A stretch of 64,000 nt of DNA from Spirochaetales bacterium (GTDB lineage: Bacteria; Spirochaetota; Leptospiria; Leptospirales; Leptonemataceae): NCBI GenBank assembly GCA_015075425.1, contig JABTUL010000001.1:124001-188000 (forward strand). Direction: 5' to 3'. A program made the translations under genes and the position numbers. Below, in pieces: positions 8,581-16,552 of the stretch; the first letter of the stretch is position 1; each line of letters opens with the position of its first letter. The notes under the pieces were generated by a model, which was given only the letters and a program-made list of their open reading frames with translations, was not told where the DNA came from and made no database searches.

Positions 8581-9701
8581 GCCAGCTTCTGGCGCAGCCG
8601 ATCGCGACGTTTCATCAAGGTATCAGAAGCAAACAGGCGGGATCGTCGTTCGTGACTCAGACGGAGCAGTGCCTCTGTTGCGGCCAGAGCTTCTTGAATA
8701 TTCCCGAATATTCTTTCCTGCAAACGTGCCGCAGACAGGAGAGCGTAAGGACAGGCAAAGCGCTGCTGGATTTCCACAAAAAGACGCAGTGCCTCTTTGT
8801 AGCTACCCTGCTTGCGATGCAAACAGGCAAGCAAGAGCTGATCGCGGTAGAGAAGATCGGGGTGCGATGGACCAGCTTCCAGAAGGGCGATAGCCTCAGG
8901 GTCGCGATGGTTGCGGGAAAGAATTCGCGCCATACCCGAGCGCAGTGCACTGTGGCTGACCGTTTTGCTTTCATAGATCTGGATGGCGGCAAGAAAGAGC
9001 AGAGCGAGTCCCAAAAGATCACGGCCATTGTGCTCAAAAACGGCGGACAGTTGATCGTCCTGACCATACTTAACAAAATCAAAGTAAATCTGAGGTATGG
9101 CCGCTCCAGGCAAATCATGCAGGCGTTCCATTCCCAGCATCTCCTTTTCCATCCGACTCTGGGCATAGCTACCCAGCACACGCCCCGGATACAGTCGGCG
9201 CAAAATATGCAGGAGATCAAAGTGTAATACGGGAAGGGGTTTCTTTTTCCTGTGCAGGATCAGTCGATTGGCCAGCAAAGGCATGTCAAAGCTCTTACCA
9301 TTGTAACTAACAAGATAGGGAAAGCGAAGCAAGAGTGATTCGATATGCTCCAGGTATTCTTTTTCACAGGCAGGATTTCTTAGAAAAAACTGTTCTATAA
9401 CAAGATTATTTTCCTTAAAATAAGCGACACCGGTCAAAAAAGGGATGGTACCAACGCCCCGGGAAAGCCCGGTCGTTTCTGTGTCCAGAAAGATTACTTC
9501 ACCGGGGTGTAGCGGGACTTTTTCTTTGACCAGTGCCAGTTCCAGAATTCCCGAGAGCGATAGTGGCAAAAAAGGCTGCAGGCGACTCTGTAAATCAGGA
9601 TGCGTAAAGGAGCGCACTTCAAAGCCCTGCGCCTCATTTGCAGCCGCCACCGACTTTACCTGATCTGGACTGTAGCGAGCCAGTTTCTGTGCCAGGTTCA
9701 T
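8577..9701 (-). CDS. mrfB: RNase H-fold exonuclease with TPR-like tail (MrfB/YprB-like)
   Basis: With the ATG at 9701 the protein has 374 residues. The N-terminal half is a DEDD-type exonuclease fold: VIFLDTETTGLS gives D73 and E75, LVSYNGKSFDMPLL gives the second acidic motif, and later acidic residues follow (HNGRDLLGL). The C-terminal third is helical and TPR-like (YRDQLLLACLHRKQGSYKEA). B. subtilis MrfB has the same exonuclease-plus-TPR layout and works with the MrfA helicase; here the two genes overlap by four bases. An in-frame start at 9740 would overlap the preceding glycosyltransferase gene, so 9701, four bases after that gene, is chosen. Confidence 0.87.
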   Translation of the reverse strand: MNLAQKLARYSPDQVKSVAAANEAQGFEVRSFTHPDLQSRLQPFLPLSLSGILELALVKEKVPLHPGEVIFLDTETTGLSRGVGTIPFLTGVAYFKENNLVIEQFFLRNPACEKEYLEHIESLLLRFPYLVSYNGKSFDMPLLANRLILHRKKKPLPVLHFDLLHILRRLYPGRVLGSYAQSRMEKEMLGMERLHDLPGAAIPQIYFDFVKYGQDDQLSAVFEHNGRDLLGLALLFLAAIQIYESKTVSHSALRSGMARILSRNHRDPEAIALLEAGPSHPDLLYRDQLLLACLHRKQGSYKEALRLFVEIQQRFACPYALLSAARLQERIFGNIQEALAATEALLRLSHERRSRLFASDTLMKRRDRLRQKLA

Positions 9702-9705
9702 GACG

Positions 9706-10503
9706 TTAGAATGAGTCCCGGCTTTCCCTCTTCCTGTCAAGAATTATGTCGCGCTGGCCCAGTTCCCATAACTTAATGTACTTTAAGAAGTTGTAGTAGG
9801 CGGCAAGAACGGCAATCACGAAACCCGGCCGCCCGTCCAGAAATCCCAGACGGTAAAAATAGGTGAGCACAAACTTGCTGATGCTCTTGGCCAGAGCCCA
9901 GAGGGGGGTTGATCGTTGCCCGCGTTTGAATTTATCCCGAGCAATCAGATCGGAATACTGGTTCATCCTTTCAATATGGCTGGCGATGCGGTCGTAGCTG
10001 TAATGCAAAAGAGGGTTCCGGAGCAGGCCAACCGTCCCCCGGGTCTGAAATTGTTCATGCACCGTTCCGCCTACAAAGGCACCGCTGCCGCGTCGGAAAA
10101 AGCGAACATTGTAATCGGGAAACCAGCCACTGTAGCGAATCCAGCGGCCCAGATAGAAAGTCAGACGCGGGATGCGATAGGCATCCGCCGTCCCGCTGCT
10201 TTGTGCCACTGCTTGAAGTTCCCGGGCCAGAGCCGGACTTACAATCTCATCGGCGTCCAGACTTAAAATCCAGTCGGAAGTTGCCAGTGCAATGGCCGCG
10301 TTCTTTTGTTCTACAAAACCCTGGAAGGATTTTTCATAAACGCGGGCCCCGGCCTTCTTTGCCAGCTTGCGAGTCGCATCGGTTGAGCCACTATCAAGCA
10401 CTACAATTTCCGTCGCGAAATCAAGGGCTTTCAAACATTCTGGAAGGCGAGCTGCTTCATTCCTGGTGATGATGCAGACGCTGATGTTTGTTCGATCTCT
10501 CAG
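9706..10503 (-). CDS. Family 2 glycosyltransferase (WaaE/KdtX-like), likely CTG start
   Basis: GT2-type catalytic domain: nucleotide-binding strand ISVCIITRNEA, VVLDSGSTDAT, the DXD motif D83-A84-D85 in LSLDADE, and GGTVHEQF. It resembles lipopolysaccharide core glucosyltransferases such as WaaE. No ATG, GTG or TTG precedes the essential ISVCIITRNEA strand in frame: a TTG at 10434 would delete it, and a stop lies upstream within the preceding gene. The best candidate is CTG at 10503, overlapping the upstream TGA as CTGA in the same way as the ATGA overlaps nearby. That gives 265 residues. The donor and acceptor are unknown; lipopolysaccharide or glycan synthesis is likely. Confidence 0.85.
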   Translation of the reverse strand: MRDRTNISVCIITRNEAARLPECLKALDFATEIVVLDSGSTDATRKLAKKAGARVYEKSFQGFVEQKNAAIALATSDWILSLDADEIVSPALARELQAVAQSSGTADAYRIPRLTFYLGRWIRYSGWFPDYNVRFFRRGSGAFVGGTVHEQFQTRGTVGLLRNPLLHYSYDRIASHIERMNQYSDLIARDKFKRGQRSTPLWALAKSISKFVLTYFYRLGFLDGRPGFVIAVLAAYYNFLKYIKLWELGQRDIILDRKRESRDSF

Positions 10504-11204
10504 ACCTGTATCTGCCGGGCCTGCTGGCGCTTGCTGACGAACTTATCATTAAAGGGAATCTCCACGCGAGCAATGGTGCGCGTTTCTTCTATCAGAATGC
10601 GGAAGTACTGGGGATCAATGTTTTCCCCTTTGAGCAAAATGATGATTAAGGCAATGCCCAGGCCGGCGCCCTCTGATTCGCCGGACATGGCCTGATCCAT
10701 ATAGAACTCAGCAATATCATTGTAACCCATAGCACGCTTGAGCTTTTCGCGCATGCTGGCCTCTTCCTCTCTGGCAATGGGGGTATTGTTTACCACCTCC
10801 ATGGTCAGGCCATTTTCATCGAAATGAAAATCGATCATTACATAGAAGCCACGAGCTCTGGCCTTAAGTCCGTATTCCAGAGCCATTTCTTCGCTGAATA
10901 AATTCTTATATTCTTGCATGCCACGAGCATAGTCATCCGGATTTTCCAGGTCCAGATGGTGTTCATCGAAAAAAATTCGTTTCTGATTAGCCTTGCAACC
11001 GTTGATGACGAGTTCTTTGAGAATGGTATACAGGATATGAATGTAGTTGCTGTGATCGGATTTGGCTAAGATACTCTCCAGCGCGTATTGTATATGCCTT
11101 TCCACCATCTCTGTCATCCGATGGGTCTTAAGCGTTAGATAGCGCCCGTCCCGCACAGCAATGGCGATATTTTCGTTGATCTCCTCAAGGCTGGGAGCGC
11201 TCAT
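10500..11204 (-). CDS. Stand-alone HATPase-domain protein (histidine-kinase-like ATPase)
   Basis: The 234-residue soluble protein has a GHKL ATPase outline. The N-box is ILKELVINGCKANQK (E64, N68) and a G-box reads GAGLGIALI (about residues 182-190). No HisKA dimerisation helix, membrane segment or sensor domain is visible, so it is not a classical sensor kinase. An anti-sigma-like Ser kinase or ATP-dependent switch is possible. It is first in the minus-strand cluster, with its stop overlapping the glycosyltransferase start. The N-terminal helices (about 1-55) are unlike RsbW. The function is not assigned. Confidence 0.75.
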   Translation of the reverse strand: MSAPSLEEINENIAIAVRDGRYLTLKTHRMTEMVERHIQYALESILAKSDHSNYIHILYTILKELVINGCKANQKRIFFDEHHLDLENPDDYARGMQEYKNLFSEEMALEYGLKARARGFYVMIDFHFDENGLTMEVVNNTPIAREEEASMREKLKRAMGYNDIAEFYMDQAMSGESEGAGLGIALIIILLKGENIDPQYFRILIEETRTIARVEIPFNDKFVSKRQQARQIQV

Positions 11205-11288
11205 AGTTGTGATTTTCCTTTTATGTCAGTGCTGTCAAGCCCTTGTCAAAAGCTTGCCTCCGTTACAGTGCACAGGAAAGTAGGGTCC

Positions 11289-11765
11289 ATGCATCTCATT
11301 TTGATGAGACATGCTGAAGCAGCTCCAGCACCAGGTGGTCTTGATGCCTCCCGTCCGCTTACAGCGTTCGGGATGGAGCAGGCCCGTACCTTCGGTCTTT
11401 TTCTAAAAGAGCAAGAGTTTCCCCTTTCCGCGATTGAGCACAGTCCGCTGCTGCGGACCACACAAACAGCCCGCCTGGTGGCCGAATCCCTGAGCCGGGG
11501 CCTTGAGCCCGGGGTGAATTCTGAACTTGCTCCCGGCGCAGACACGTTTTCCATTCTGGGTGGGCTGCGCAGCAGAGCGGAGGAGGGTTTGCTCTATATC
11601 CTGCACGCTCCCGATGTGGGAGAGCTTTCCGTCGCCCTGCTCGGTGCGCCGGCACTCGGCTTTCGCTTTGCTCCGGGGGCGGCCCTGGCTTTGCATTTTG
11701 AGAACGGCCAGGGCCGATTGATCTGGCATCATTCCTTTGAATCGTACGCGCGCTCTCTGGCCTGA
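11289..11765 (+). CDS. sixA: SixA-like phosphohistidine phosphatase
   Basis: A small histidine phosphatase (158 residues) with the N-terminal RHG-type motif LILMRHAEA (R7-H8), the conserved arginine segment SPLLRTTQTA, and a C-terminal histidine in YILHAPDVGEL. SixA proteins remove phosphate from histidine-containing phosphotransfer domains, or from the PTS protein NPr. The size and lack of an extra domain fit SixA better than phosphoglycerate mutase. The ATG at 11289 is preferred; an in-frame start at 11223 adds a non-conserved tail. The 3' end overlaps the following membrane protein gene by 29 bases. Confidence 0.82.
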   Translation: MHLILMRHAEAAPAPGGLDASRPLTAFGMEQARTFGLFLKEQEFPLSAIEHSPLLRTTQTARLVAESLSRGLEPGVNSELAPGADTFSILGGLRSRAEEGLLYILHAPDVGELSVALLGAPALGFRFAPGAALALHFENGQGRLIWHHSFESYARSLA

Positions 11766-13134
11766 ACCGGGCCTGGCCGCTCTGGCCTGGATTCTGAGCG
11801 GAGTCGTTCTTTTAACTCAGGTCCATAGCCATCTGCTCTGGAATTCCGATGCTCTTTTTGGGGAATCGCTTGCCCGTGCCGTCTTTTCAGGAAAGTCTCT
11901 TGCTCCCTTTTTCTTCCCGCCGCCTGGTTTTTTCTTTCCTGATCTGTCGGTGTATCTGGCTTTTCGTCTTACCATCCCGGATTTCCGGCTTGCCCTGTCT
12001 TTTCATCTTGTATTTCAATATTTAGTTTTATTTTTTTGTTTGCTGGTGTTTCAGAAGACCCTGGGCCGTCCAGTGCTTTCGCTGGCATTTGTGCCGATTG
12101 GTTTGCTTTTTTGTTTTTCCTGGTTTCCGGAGGCTCAGGCCTTGCTTTTGCCATTGCACCACGGCATACAGGCCGGTCTAACTCTGTTTCTGCTTTCCTC
12201 TGTCCTTGGCAGTAAGCCAGACTACCTTTTCCTGTATCTTATCATAGTTCCGGCACTTGCCAGTGATCCCTTACTGATCACCTGGCTTTTGATTCCCGGT
12301 CTCTTACTTTTGCTGCAATCGAGAGCGCCGCTTCGATTCTGGATGGTCGCCGTTGTGCTGGCCGCCCTGCTACGCTACGGACTGAAACGTTTCTTTTATT
12401 TGCCCGACCCTTTTGCGGGCTACTTGACAACCGGTTTTTTCCTGTCCCGCCCTCATCTGGCCCTTTTCTGCCTGTTTATGCTTCCGGTCTTCCTGCTGAT
12501 TCTCTGGAGAACTTTCCATTTAATTTCGCGGATCTCGATTTCCAGAAGGCTCCGGGTTCTGCTGGCAATTGTTTCCGGTCAATTTATAAGTGTATTGTTC
12601 TTTATTTTGAATAATCAGGAAGTCTCTTTGCGCTATGTCCTGCCCCTGGTATTGCTTTTCATTCTTCTGGCATCAGAGCTACTCTTGTGGCTATGGAAAC
12701 GCAATCGCCTGGTGGCTCTGGTAATCACAGGTCTCATTCTGGGGGATCATTTGATGCACCGGCAACAAAAATCGGAAGGAGACTGGTCAGCCTGCCTGGA
12801 AGCCCTTGCCGGGAAGAAAACCAGCGGCATGGCTGATTCTTTCAAAGCTCGACCCTTTTCTTTGCATTCAGGGCAGCTTTTTGTTCAGGTCGATGGCGCT
12901 CTGAGACCCCATGTCTGGATGAATTCTTATGAGGACTACTACGATTTTCTCAGAGCCCCCACCCAAGAAGTCTTTGTGGTCAGAGAAGGCCTTGAGGGCC
13001 CTTCCCTGGACCAGCTGCCCCGGCCTGGAACCATCTCCTGCTCAGCCGGCAGCCTGTACATAGTCCGGTCCGACCATGCCCGATTTTGGACCACGGAAGA
13101 GCTGGATCTCTGGCGGAAGTTGACCGGCCGCTAA
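11737..13134 (+). CDS. Polytopic membrane protein, possible GT-C-type glycosyltransferase
   Basis: A 465-residue protein with roughly nine to ten hydrophobic helices and a C-terminal soluble tail of about 110 residues. The first inter-helix loop is long and contains an acidic site (NSDALFGESLARAV), the arrangement seen in lipid-linked-sugar GT-C transferases, but no diagnostic motif confirms that. The start is a TTG at 11737 overlapping the phosphatase gene; a later start would cut into helix 1. A strong hairpin terminator follows at once. A second polytopic protein of similar plan lies at 13792, with a lipoprotein between. Confidence 0.7.
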   Translation: MNRTRALWPEPGLAALAWILSGVVLLTQVHSHLLWNSDALFGESLARAVFSGKSLAPFFFPPPGFFFPDLSVYLAFRLTIPDFRLALSFHLVFQYLVLFFCLLVFQKTLGRPVLSLAFVPIGLLFCFSWFPEAQALLLPLHHGIQAGLTLFLLSSVLGSKPDYLFLYLIIVPALASDPLLITWLLIPGLLLLLQSRAPLRFWMVAVVLAALLRYGLKRFFYLPDPFAGYLTTGFFLSRPHLALFCLFMLPVFLLILWRTFHLISRISISRRLRVLLAIVSGQFISVLFFILNNQEVSLRYVLPLVLLFILLASELLLWLWKRNRLVALVITGLILGDHLMHRQQKSEGDWSACLEALAGKKTSGMADSFKARPFSLHSGQLFVQVDGALRPHVWMNSYEDYYDFLRAPTQEVFVVREGLEGPSLDQLPRPGTISCSAGSLYIVRSDHARFWTTEELDLWRKLTGR

Positions 13135-13208
13135 CCCGGATGATTCTGCAACCAGCGGGCGCAGGCGATCTATACCCGCTTTATGAATCATCCGGGGCAT
13201 TTTTTTTT
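13135..13208 (+). terminator. Nested-hairpin terminator / palindromic element
   Basis: Arms 13135-13146 and 13185-13196 are perfect 12-base inverted repeats (CCCGGATGATTC against GAATCATCCGGG). A second inverted repeat lies inside (AGCGGG 13154-13159 and CCCGCT 13175-13180). Nine T residues follow at 13200-13208. It begins at the base after the stop codon of the preceding gene. The outer arm resembles motifs at 27207, 31973 and 47215. Confidence 0.75.
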
Positions 13209-13243
13209 GATTGCCGCGACCTTTCTTCCCGGCAGATTGTTTC

Positions 13244-13792
13244 ATGCGCCATTTCGCTTTTCTTCTGATGGGTTCATTGATCTTTCTGCTGTCCTGCCGC
13301 AGCAGCCATCCCGATGAGGCCCTGGCACGCTGGAATCGCCGGGCAGTTCCGGACTATTACTATCTACGGCTGGATGCACAGCCGCTTCTGGGAATTTCGC
13401 GACTAACAGGTGTCGTTGTGCGATCCGGGGAAGTGGATCGCGTGTTTGGTAAAGCAATTTCGCGAAATCCAGCCGGAGATCCGGTCATTCTGGGAACTTC
13501 CTACTCCCGGACTCCCTATCGTGACGATGGACGCATCAACCCGGCGTACAGTCTTACCATGCCGCGCCTCCTGGAAGAGTGCCGGCTGGCCTTCAGTCAG
13601 GGAGAAAAGGGCAAACGCACTTTTAAGGCAGGAAGTTCCGGAGAGTTGAAAAGTTGCACTGTCAGACCTCCCGGCTGTCAGGACAACTGCGGTCAGAGCA
13701 TTGAAGTGATTGAGTTTGTCGTCGGCTCTCTGAGTGATGAAGAAATAAAGTCTTACTTACAGAATACACGGACCTTTCTGCGGGACCGTTGA
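13244..13792 (+). CDS. Putative lipoprotein, unknown function
   Basis: The ATG at 13244 gives 182 residues with an N-terminal signal of lipoprotein type: MRHF, a hydrophobic stretch, then FLLSC with Cys18 as the likely lipidated residue. The mature part holds a paired-cysteine segment (SCTVRPPGCQDNCGQS) and an acidic helix near the C terminus. No family is recognised. An in-frame start 33 bases upstream would add residues before the signal peptide and is not favoured. The stop overlaps the next gene by one base (TGATG), so the lipoprotein and the following membrane protein are probably co-expressed. Confidence 0.75.
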   Translation: MRHFAFLLMGSLIFLLSCRSSHPDEALARWNRRAVPDYYYLRLDAQPLLGISRLTGVVVRSGEVDRVFGKAISRNPAGDPVILGTSYSRTPYRDDGRINPAYSLTMPRLLEECRLAFSQGEKGKRTFKAGSSGELKSCTVRPPGCQDNCGQSIEVIEFVVGSLSDEEIKSYLQNTRTFLRDR

Positions 13793-15306
13793 TGGGAAGA
13801 ATTCAGGCCGTGCTGAACGCCCTGCTTCAGCGCGATAAGCTATTTTTGATACTTACTCAGGGAACTTTGTTACTTGCTTTATTCTGGTACTATCCGGGGA
13901 ATGCTCCCTCGGGTGATGCCGGCTATAAGTATTTGCAGGCAGAAGATCTTGTTCGCTCTGGCTTTTCTACTTTTGATTGCCATTACCCATCGCGTGATCT
14001 GGATTCAGGTTTAACCTATATACCTTTTCTGGAGCCTTTTTTATACAAAATAAATAGCAGTTGTTACTATGTATTCCCTTATGCCCTGGCTTTGATCAAT
14101 GCCCCCTTCTTCTGGCTTGCCGGGGGGGCGGGGCTGTACCTTGTTTCCGCCCTGGGTGGTATGGCCATCCTTTTCTTGCTGCATCGGCTAGGAGCTTTAA
14201 CCGGTCTTTTGCCCCGCGAGCGCAGTTTGCTGCTGCTGTTCTCCCTGGGTGCTTATGGTTTTTACAATTACAGCCTGGGTCAGAATGAGTACACCTTGAG
14301 TGCGGCCCTGGCCACGCTGGCCATCTATGGAATGATTCGCGCTGACCTTCAAGGTGCTCTGCTCTGCGGTGCGGCGACGGCAATCAATCTCCAACTACGG
14401 CCGGAGACCGGACTTCTGGCGCTCCTGCTGCCAGCAGGCTTTTTTTTGCTTCGCAGAGAGGTCCGGCTACCAGTCCTTGCCCTGCTTGCTTTTTTGCCCG
14501 GTGTAATCATCTTCTGGCTGGGCAATGAAATGATTTTTTCCAACAGTATGGGATTACGGGGTATTGTGTTTATGGACTATCAGCCCCCCGGCATTCTGGA
14601 TCGACTGCATCGGTTGGGCGAGTACTGGTTTGCACGGCGGACTTCACTTCTACTCCAAACACCTCTACTTCTGGCCGGTCTTCTGGTCTGGTGGCAGGCG
14701 GGAAAGACCAGGGACACGCTCTGGCGTCTACGCCTGATGTTCCTTTGCTGTCTGGGTTACATGATCGCTATTCCCCTGGCTGTACCCAATAATCCCGGTC
14801 CTCAATTTGGTGAACGATTTTTGTTCAATATTTTTCCAGCTCTGGGTCTACTGGCCTGGCATGGGATGCAAAAGGTTCGCTCGCGGCAGTTGGTGAAGCC
14901 CTTGATACTCGTTCTATGGCTCTATACGATGGTGACCGCGTTCATCCAGCTCCGCGAAGCCCGCCGGATGGACCGTGAAGTGTATGCATCGTCAAAGCTG
15001 CTGCGTCGGGAAACGCAGAAGGCGGAGGCGGTAATTTTACGAACCCACATCCTTGCCAATGCGATCTTTGCGCATTACCGTGAGAACCGTTATTTCCTGG
15101 CGATGAGTCCGGAGCGCTTCAGCGATCTTACGCAACTGCTCCGGGAGAGGGGCATCAAAACCATTGCCGTGGTGCACAGTAAGGAATTGTTTCGTAAATT
15201 ATATGGACTCGATGAGCGTTTCCTGCCGGCGCCTCTGGATTACGAAACAGGCTCGCGTGATCTGGGAAATGATTTGTTTGAACTGCGCCTCTATACCTTA
15301 CCGTAG
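13792..15306 (+). CDS. Polytopic membrane protein, possible GT-C glycosyltransferase
   Basis: A 504-residue integral membrane protein with about ten hydrophobic helices. After helix 1 there is a large extracytoplasmic loop with an acidic motif (APSGDAGYKYLQAEDLV), then many tightly packed helices and a soluble C-terminal domain of about 110 residues. This layout is shared with ArnT/PMT-like GT-C enzymes that use polyprenyl-phosphate sugars. The similarity is architectural only; no signature motif is visible. The start overlaps the lipoprotein stop (TGATG). It parallels the membrane protein at 11737 in plan, so the three genes may serve one envelope-glycan function. Confidence 0.72.
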   Translation: MGRIQAVLNALLQRDKLFLILTQGTLLLALFWYYPGNAPSGDAGYKYLQAEDLVRSGFSTFDCHYPSRDLDSGLTYIPFLEPFLYKINSSCYYVFPYALALINAPFFWLAGGAGLYLVSALGGMAILFLLHRLGALTGLLPRERSLLLLFSLGAYGFYNYSLGQNEYTLSAALATLAIYGMIRADLQGALLCGAATAINLQLRPETGLLALLLPAGFFLLRREVRLPVLALLAFLPGVIIFWLGNEMIFSNSMGLRGIVFMDYQPPGILDRLHRLGEYWFARRTSLLLQTPLLLAGLLVWWQAGKTRDTLWRLRLMFLCCLGYMIAIPLAVPNNPGPQFGERFLFNIFPALGLLAWHGMQKVRSRQLVKPLILVLWLYTMVTAFIQLREARRMDREVYASSKLLRRETQKAEAVILRTHILANAIFAHYRENRYFLAMSPERFSDLTQLLRERGIKTIAVVHSKELFRKLYGLDERFLPAPLDYETGSRDLGNDLFELRLYTLP

Positions 15307-15747
15307 TCAGAGTCCCTTCATGGGGTAGGGGAGTTTTAACTCAGCATACTTTCTGATCTGCTTTTTTTCGAACCACCCTCTGTCCGTTTCTACGGCGTAA
15401 AGGGCTGGTTCCATGCTGGAATACCGTTTTTTGCCATCGTCTGTGTCCATGCTGTGGGTCAGAATCAGGAAACCCTGGTCATCAAAAAAGCCAATATCCA
15501 GCGGGATGAGCGTATTCTTCATCCAGAAAGTTTGAACATCGGGCTTACGAAATACAAAAAGCATTCCATGATCTGGATCCAGACTGCTGCGGTACATGAG
15601 GCCACGCTCCCGACTTTCCGGCGTGGCCGCAATCTCAACCGTCAGCTTGTTTGTTCCAATGTAGATCGTTTCTTTTTTGAGTGACGGCGCAGTTAATCCG
15701 TTGCAGGCAATCAGGAAGGAAATCAGGATCGTGAACGTTAGTTTCAT
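15307..15747 (-). CDS. DUF192 family lipoprotein
   Basis: A 146-residue exported protein with a lipoprotein-type signal (MKLTFTILISFLIAC, lipidation at the Cys of LIAC). The mature part matches DUF192: RERGLMYRSSLDPDHGMLFVF, then TFWMKNTLIPLDIGFFDDQG. The family is widespread but its biochemical role is unclear. The ATG at 15747 overlaps the pth stop (ATGA); the in-frame ATG 12 bases upstream lies deeper in pth and is not preferred. The 3' end abuts the end of the convergent membrane protein gene at 15306. Confidence 0.85.
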   Translation of the reverse strand: MKLTFTILISFLIACNGLTAPSLKKETIYIGTNKLTVEIAATPESRERGLMYRSSLDPDHGMLFVFRKPDVQTFWMKNTLIPLDIGFFDDQGFLILTHSMDTDDGKKRYSSMEPALYAVETDRGWFEKKQIRKYAELKLPYPMKGL

Positions 15748-16286
15748 GGCTGCAGCCATTCCTCTATAAGCTGGACAGATCTGTCAAGCAGGGACGGTAG
15801 TCGTTCTTTCTCCTCGGGGGAGAAGTTGGAAAGCACGTGACCGGCCACATCACCATGATCGGGTCTACCCACTCCGAATCGCAGCCGTTCAAAATCGGCT
15901 GTGCAGCTGGCCATGATACTGCGCAGTCCATTCTGCCCCTTATGTCCGCCACCCGCTTTGCGCCGCACCTCCCCGAAGGGAAGCTCGATTTCATCATGAA
16001 TCACAAGGAGGTCTGAAACGGTCAACCTGTAGTAGGCAAGAGCCGGCGCTATCGCCTTGCCAGAAAGATTCATGAAAGTTTGTGGTTTTATAAGAATGAG
16101 CCGGATTTTTTGTCCATCAGATCTTCGAAAATCGGCTTCAGAGAGTTCAGATTGCCATTTCTTTCCAGCGGGATGGGCATCCAGCCGATTTTTAAACCAA
16201 TCAAGGACCATGAAGCCCGCATTGTGACGATGGTAAAGGTATTCCGGGCCGGGATTTCCCAGGCCCGCTATTAAACGGATGCTCAT
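15744..16286 (-). CDS. pth: Peptidyl-tRNA hydrolase
   Basis: Pth releases peptides from peptidyl-tRNA that drops off ribosomes. The 180-residue protein has the family pattern: IAGLGNPGPEYLYHRHNAGF with catalytic-type H21 and substrate-binding N11, KPQTFMNLSG, DLLVIHDEIELPFGEVRRK with the catalytic Asp, GGGHKGQNGLRS, and FGVGRP. Length and motifs are normal. It shares an ATGA overlap with the DUF192 gene downstream. Confidence 0.97.
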   Translation of the reverse strand: MSIRLIAGLGNPGPEYLYHRHNAGFMVLDWFKNRLDAHPAGKKWQSELSEADFRRSDGQKIRLILIKPQTFMNLSGKAIAPALAYYRLTVSDLLVIHDEIELPFGEVRRKAGGGHKGQNGLRSIMASCTADFERLRFGVGRPDHGDVAGHVLSNFSPEEKERLPSLLDRSVQLIEEWLQP

Positions 16287-16328
16287 CTCCTACTCCGCGT
16301 GTTCGAACATCAGGCAATGGCCCAGGCC

Positions 16329-16547
16329 TCATGCCGATGTGGAGTCTGACTCTCCGGACTGATCGGTCATATGCAATTCCATGGAAAGTTCATTTAAGTA
16401 TTCAAAGTAATCGGGTATCATGTTGTGTTTTTCCAGAAAGAGGATCAGGCTGGCGGTGTAATGCTCCAGGTCCTCACGATTTTTCTGGCGCAAATGTTTC
16501 TGGAGAAACTTAATTCTTTTATATACTTCAAAAACTTCCGTGTCCAT
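16329..16547 (-). CDS. Small acidic helical protein, unknown
   Basis: A 72-residue protein, mostly predicted helix (VYKRIKFLQKHLRQKNREDL, then FLEKHNMIPDYFEYLNELS), ending in an acidic Ser-rich tail. No family is recognised. The start lies five bases after the stop of the CAP-domain gene on the same strand, and pth follows 42 bases after its end. The tight spacing suggests a real gene in the CAP-small protein-pth-DUF192 unit. Confidence 0.6.
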   Translation of the reverse strand: MDTEVFEVYKRIKFLQKHLRQKNREDLEHYTASLILFLEKHNMIPDYFEYLNELSMELHMTDQSGESDSTSA

Positions 16548-16552
16548 GGCTT

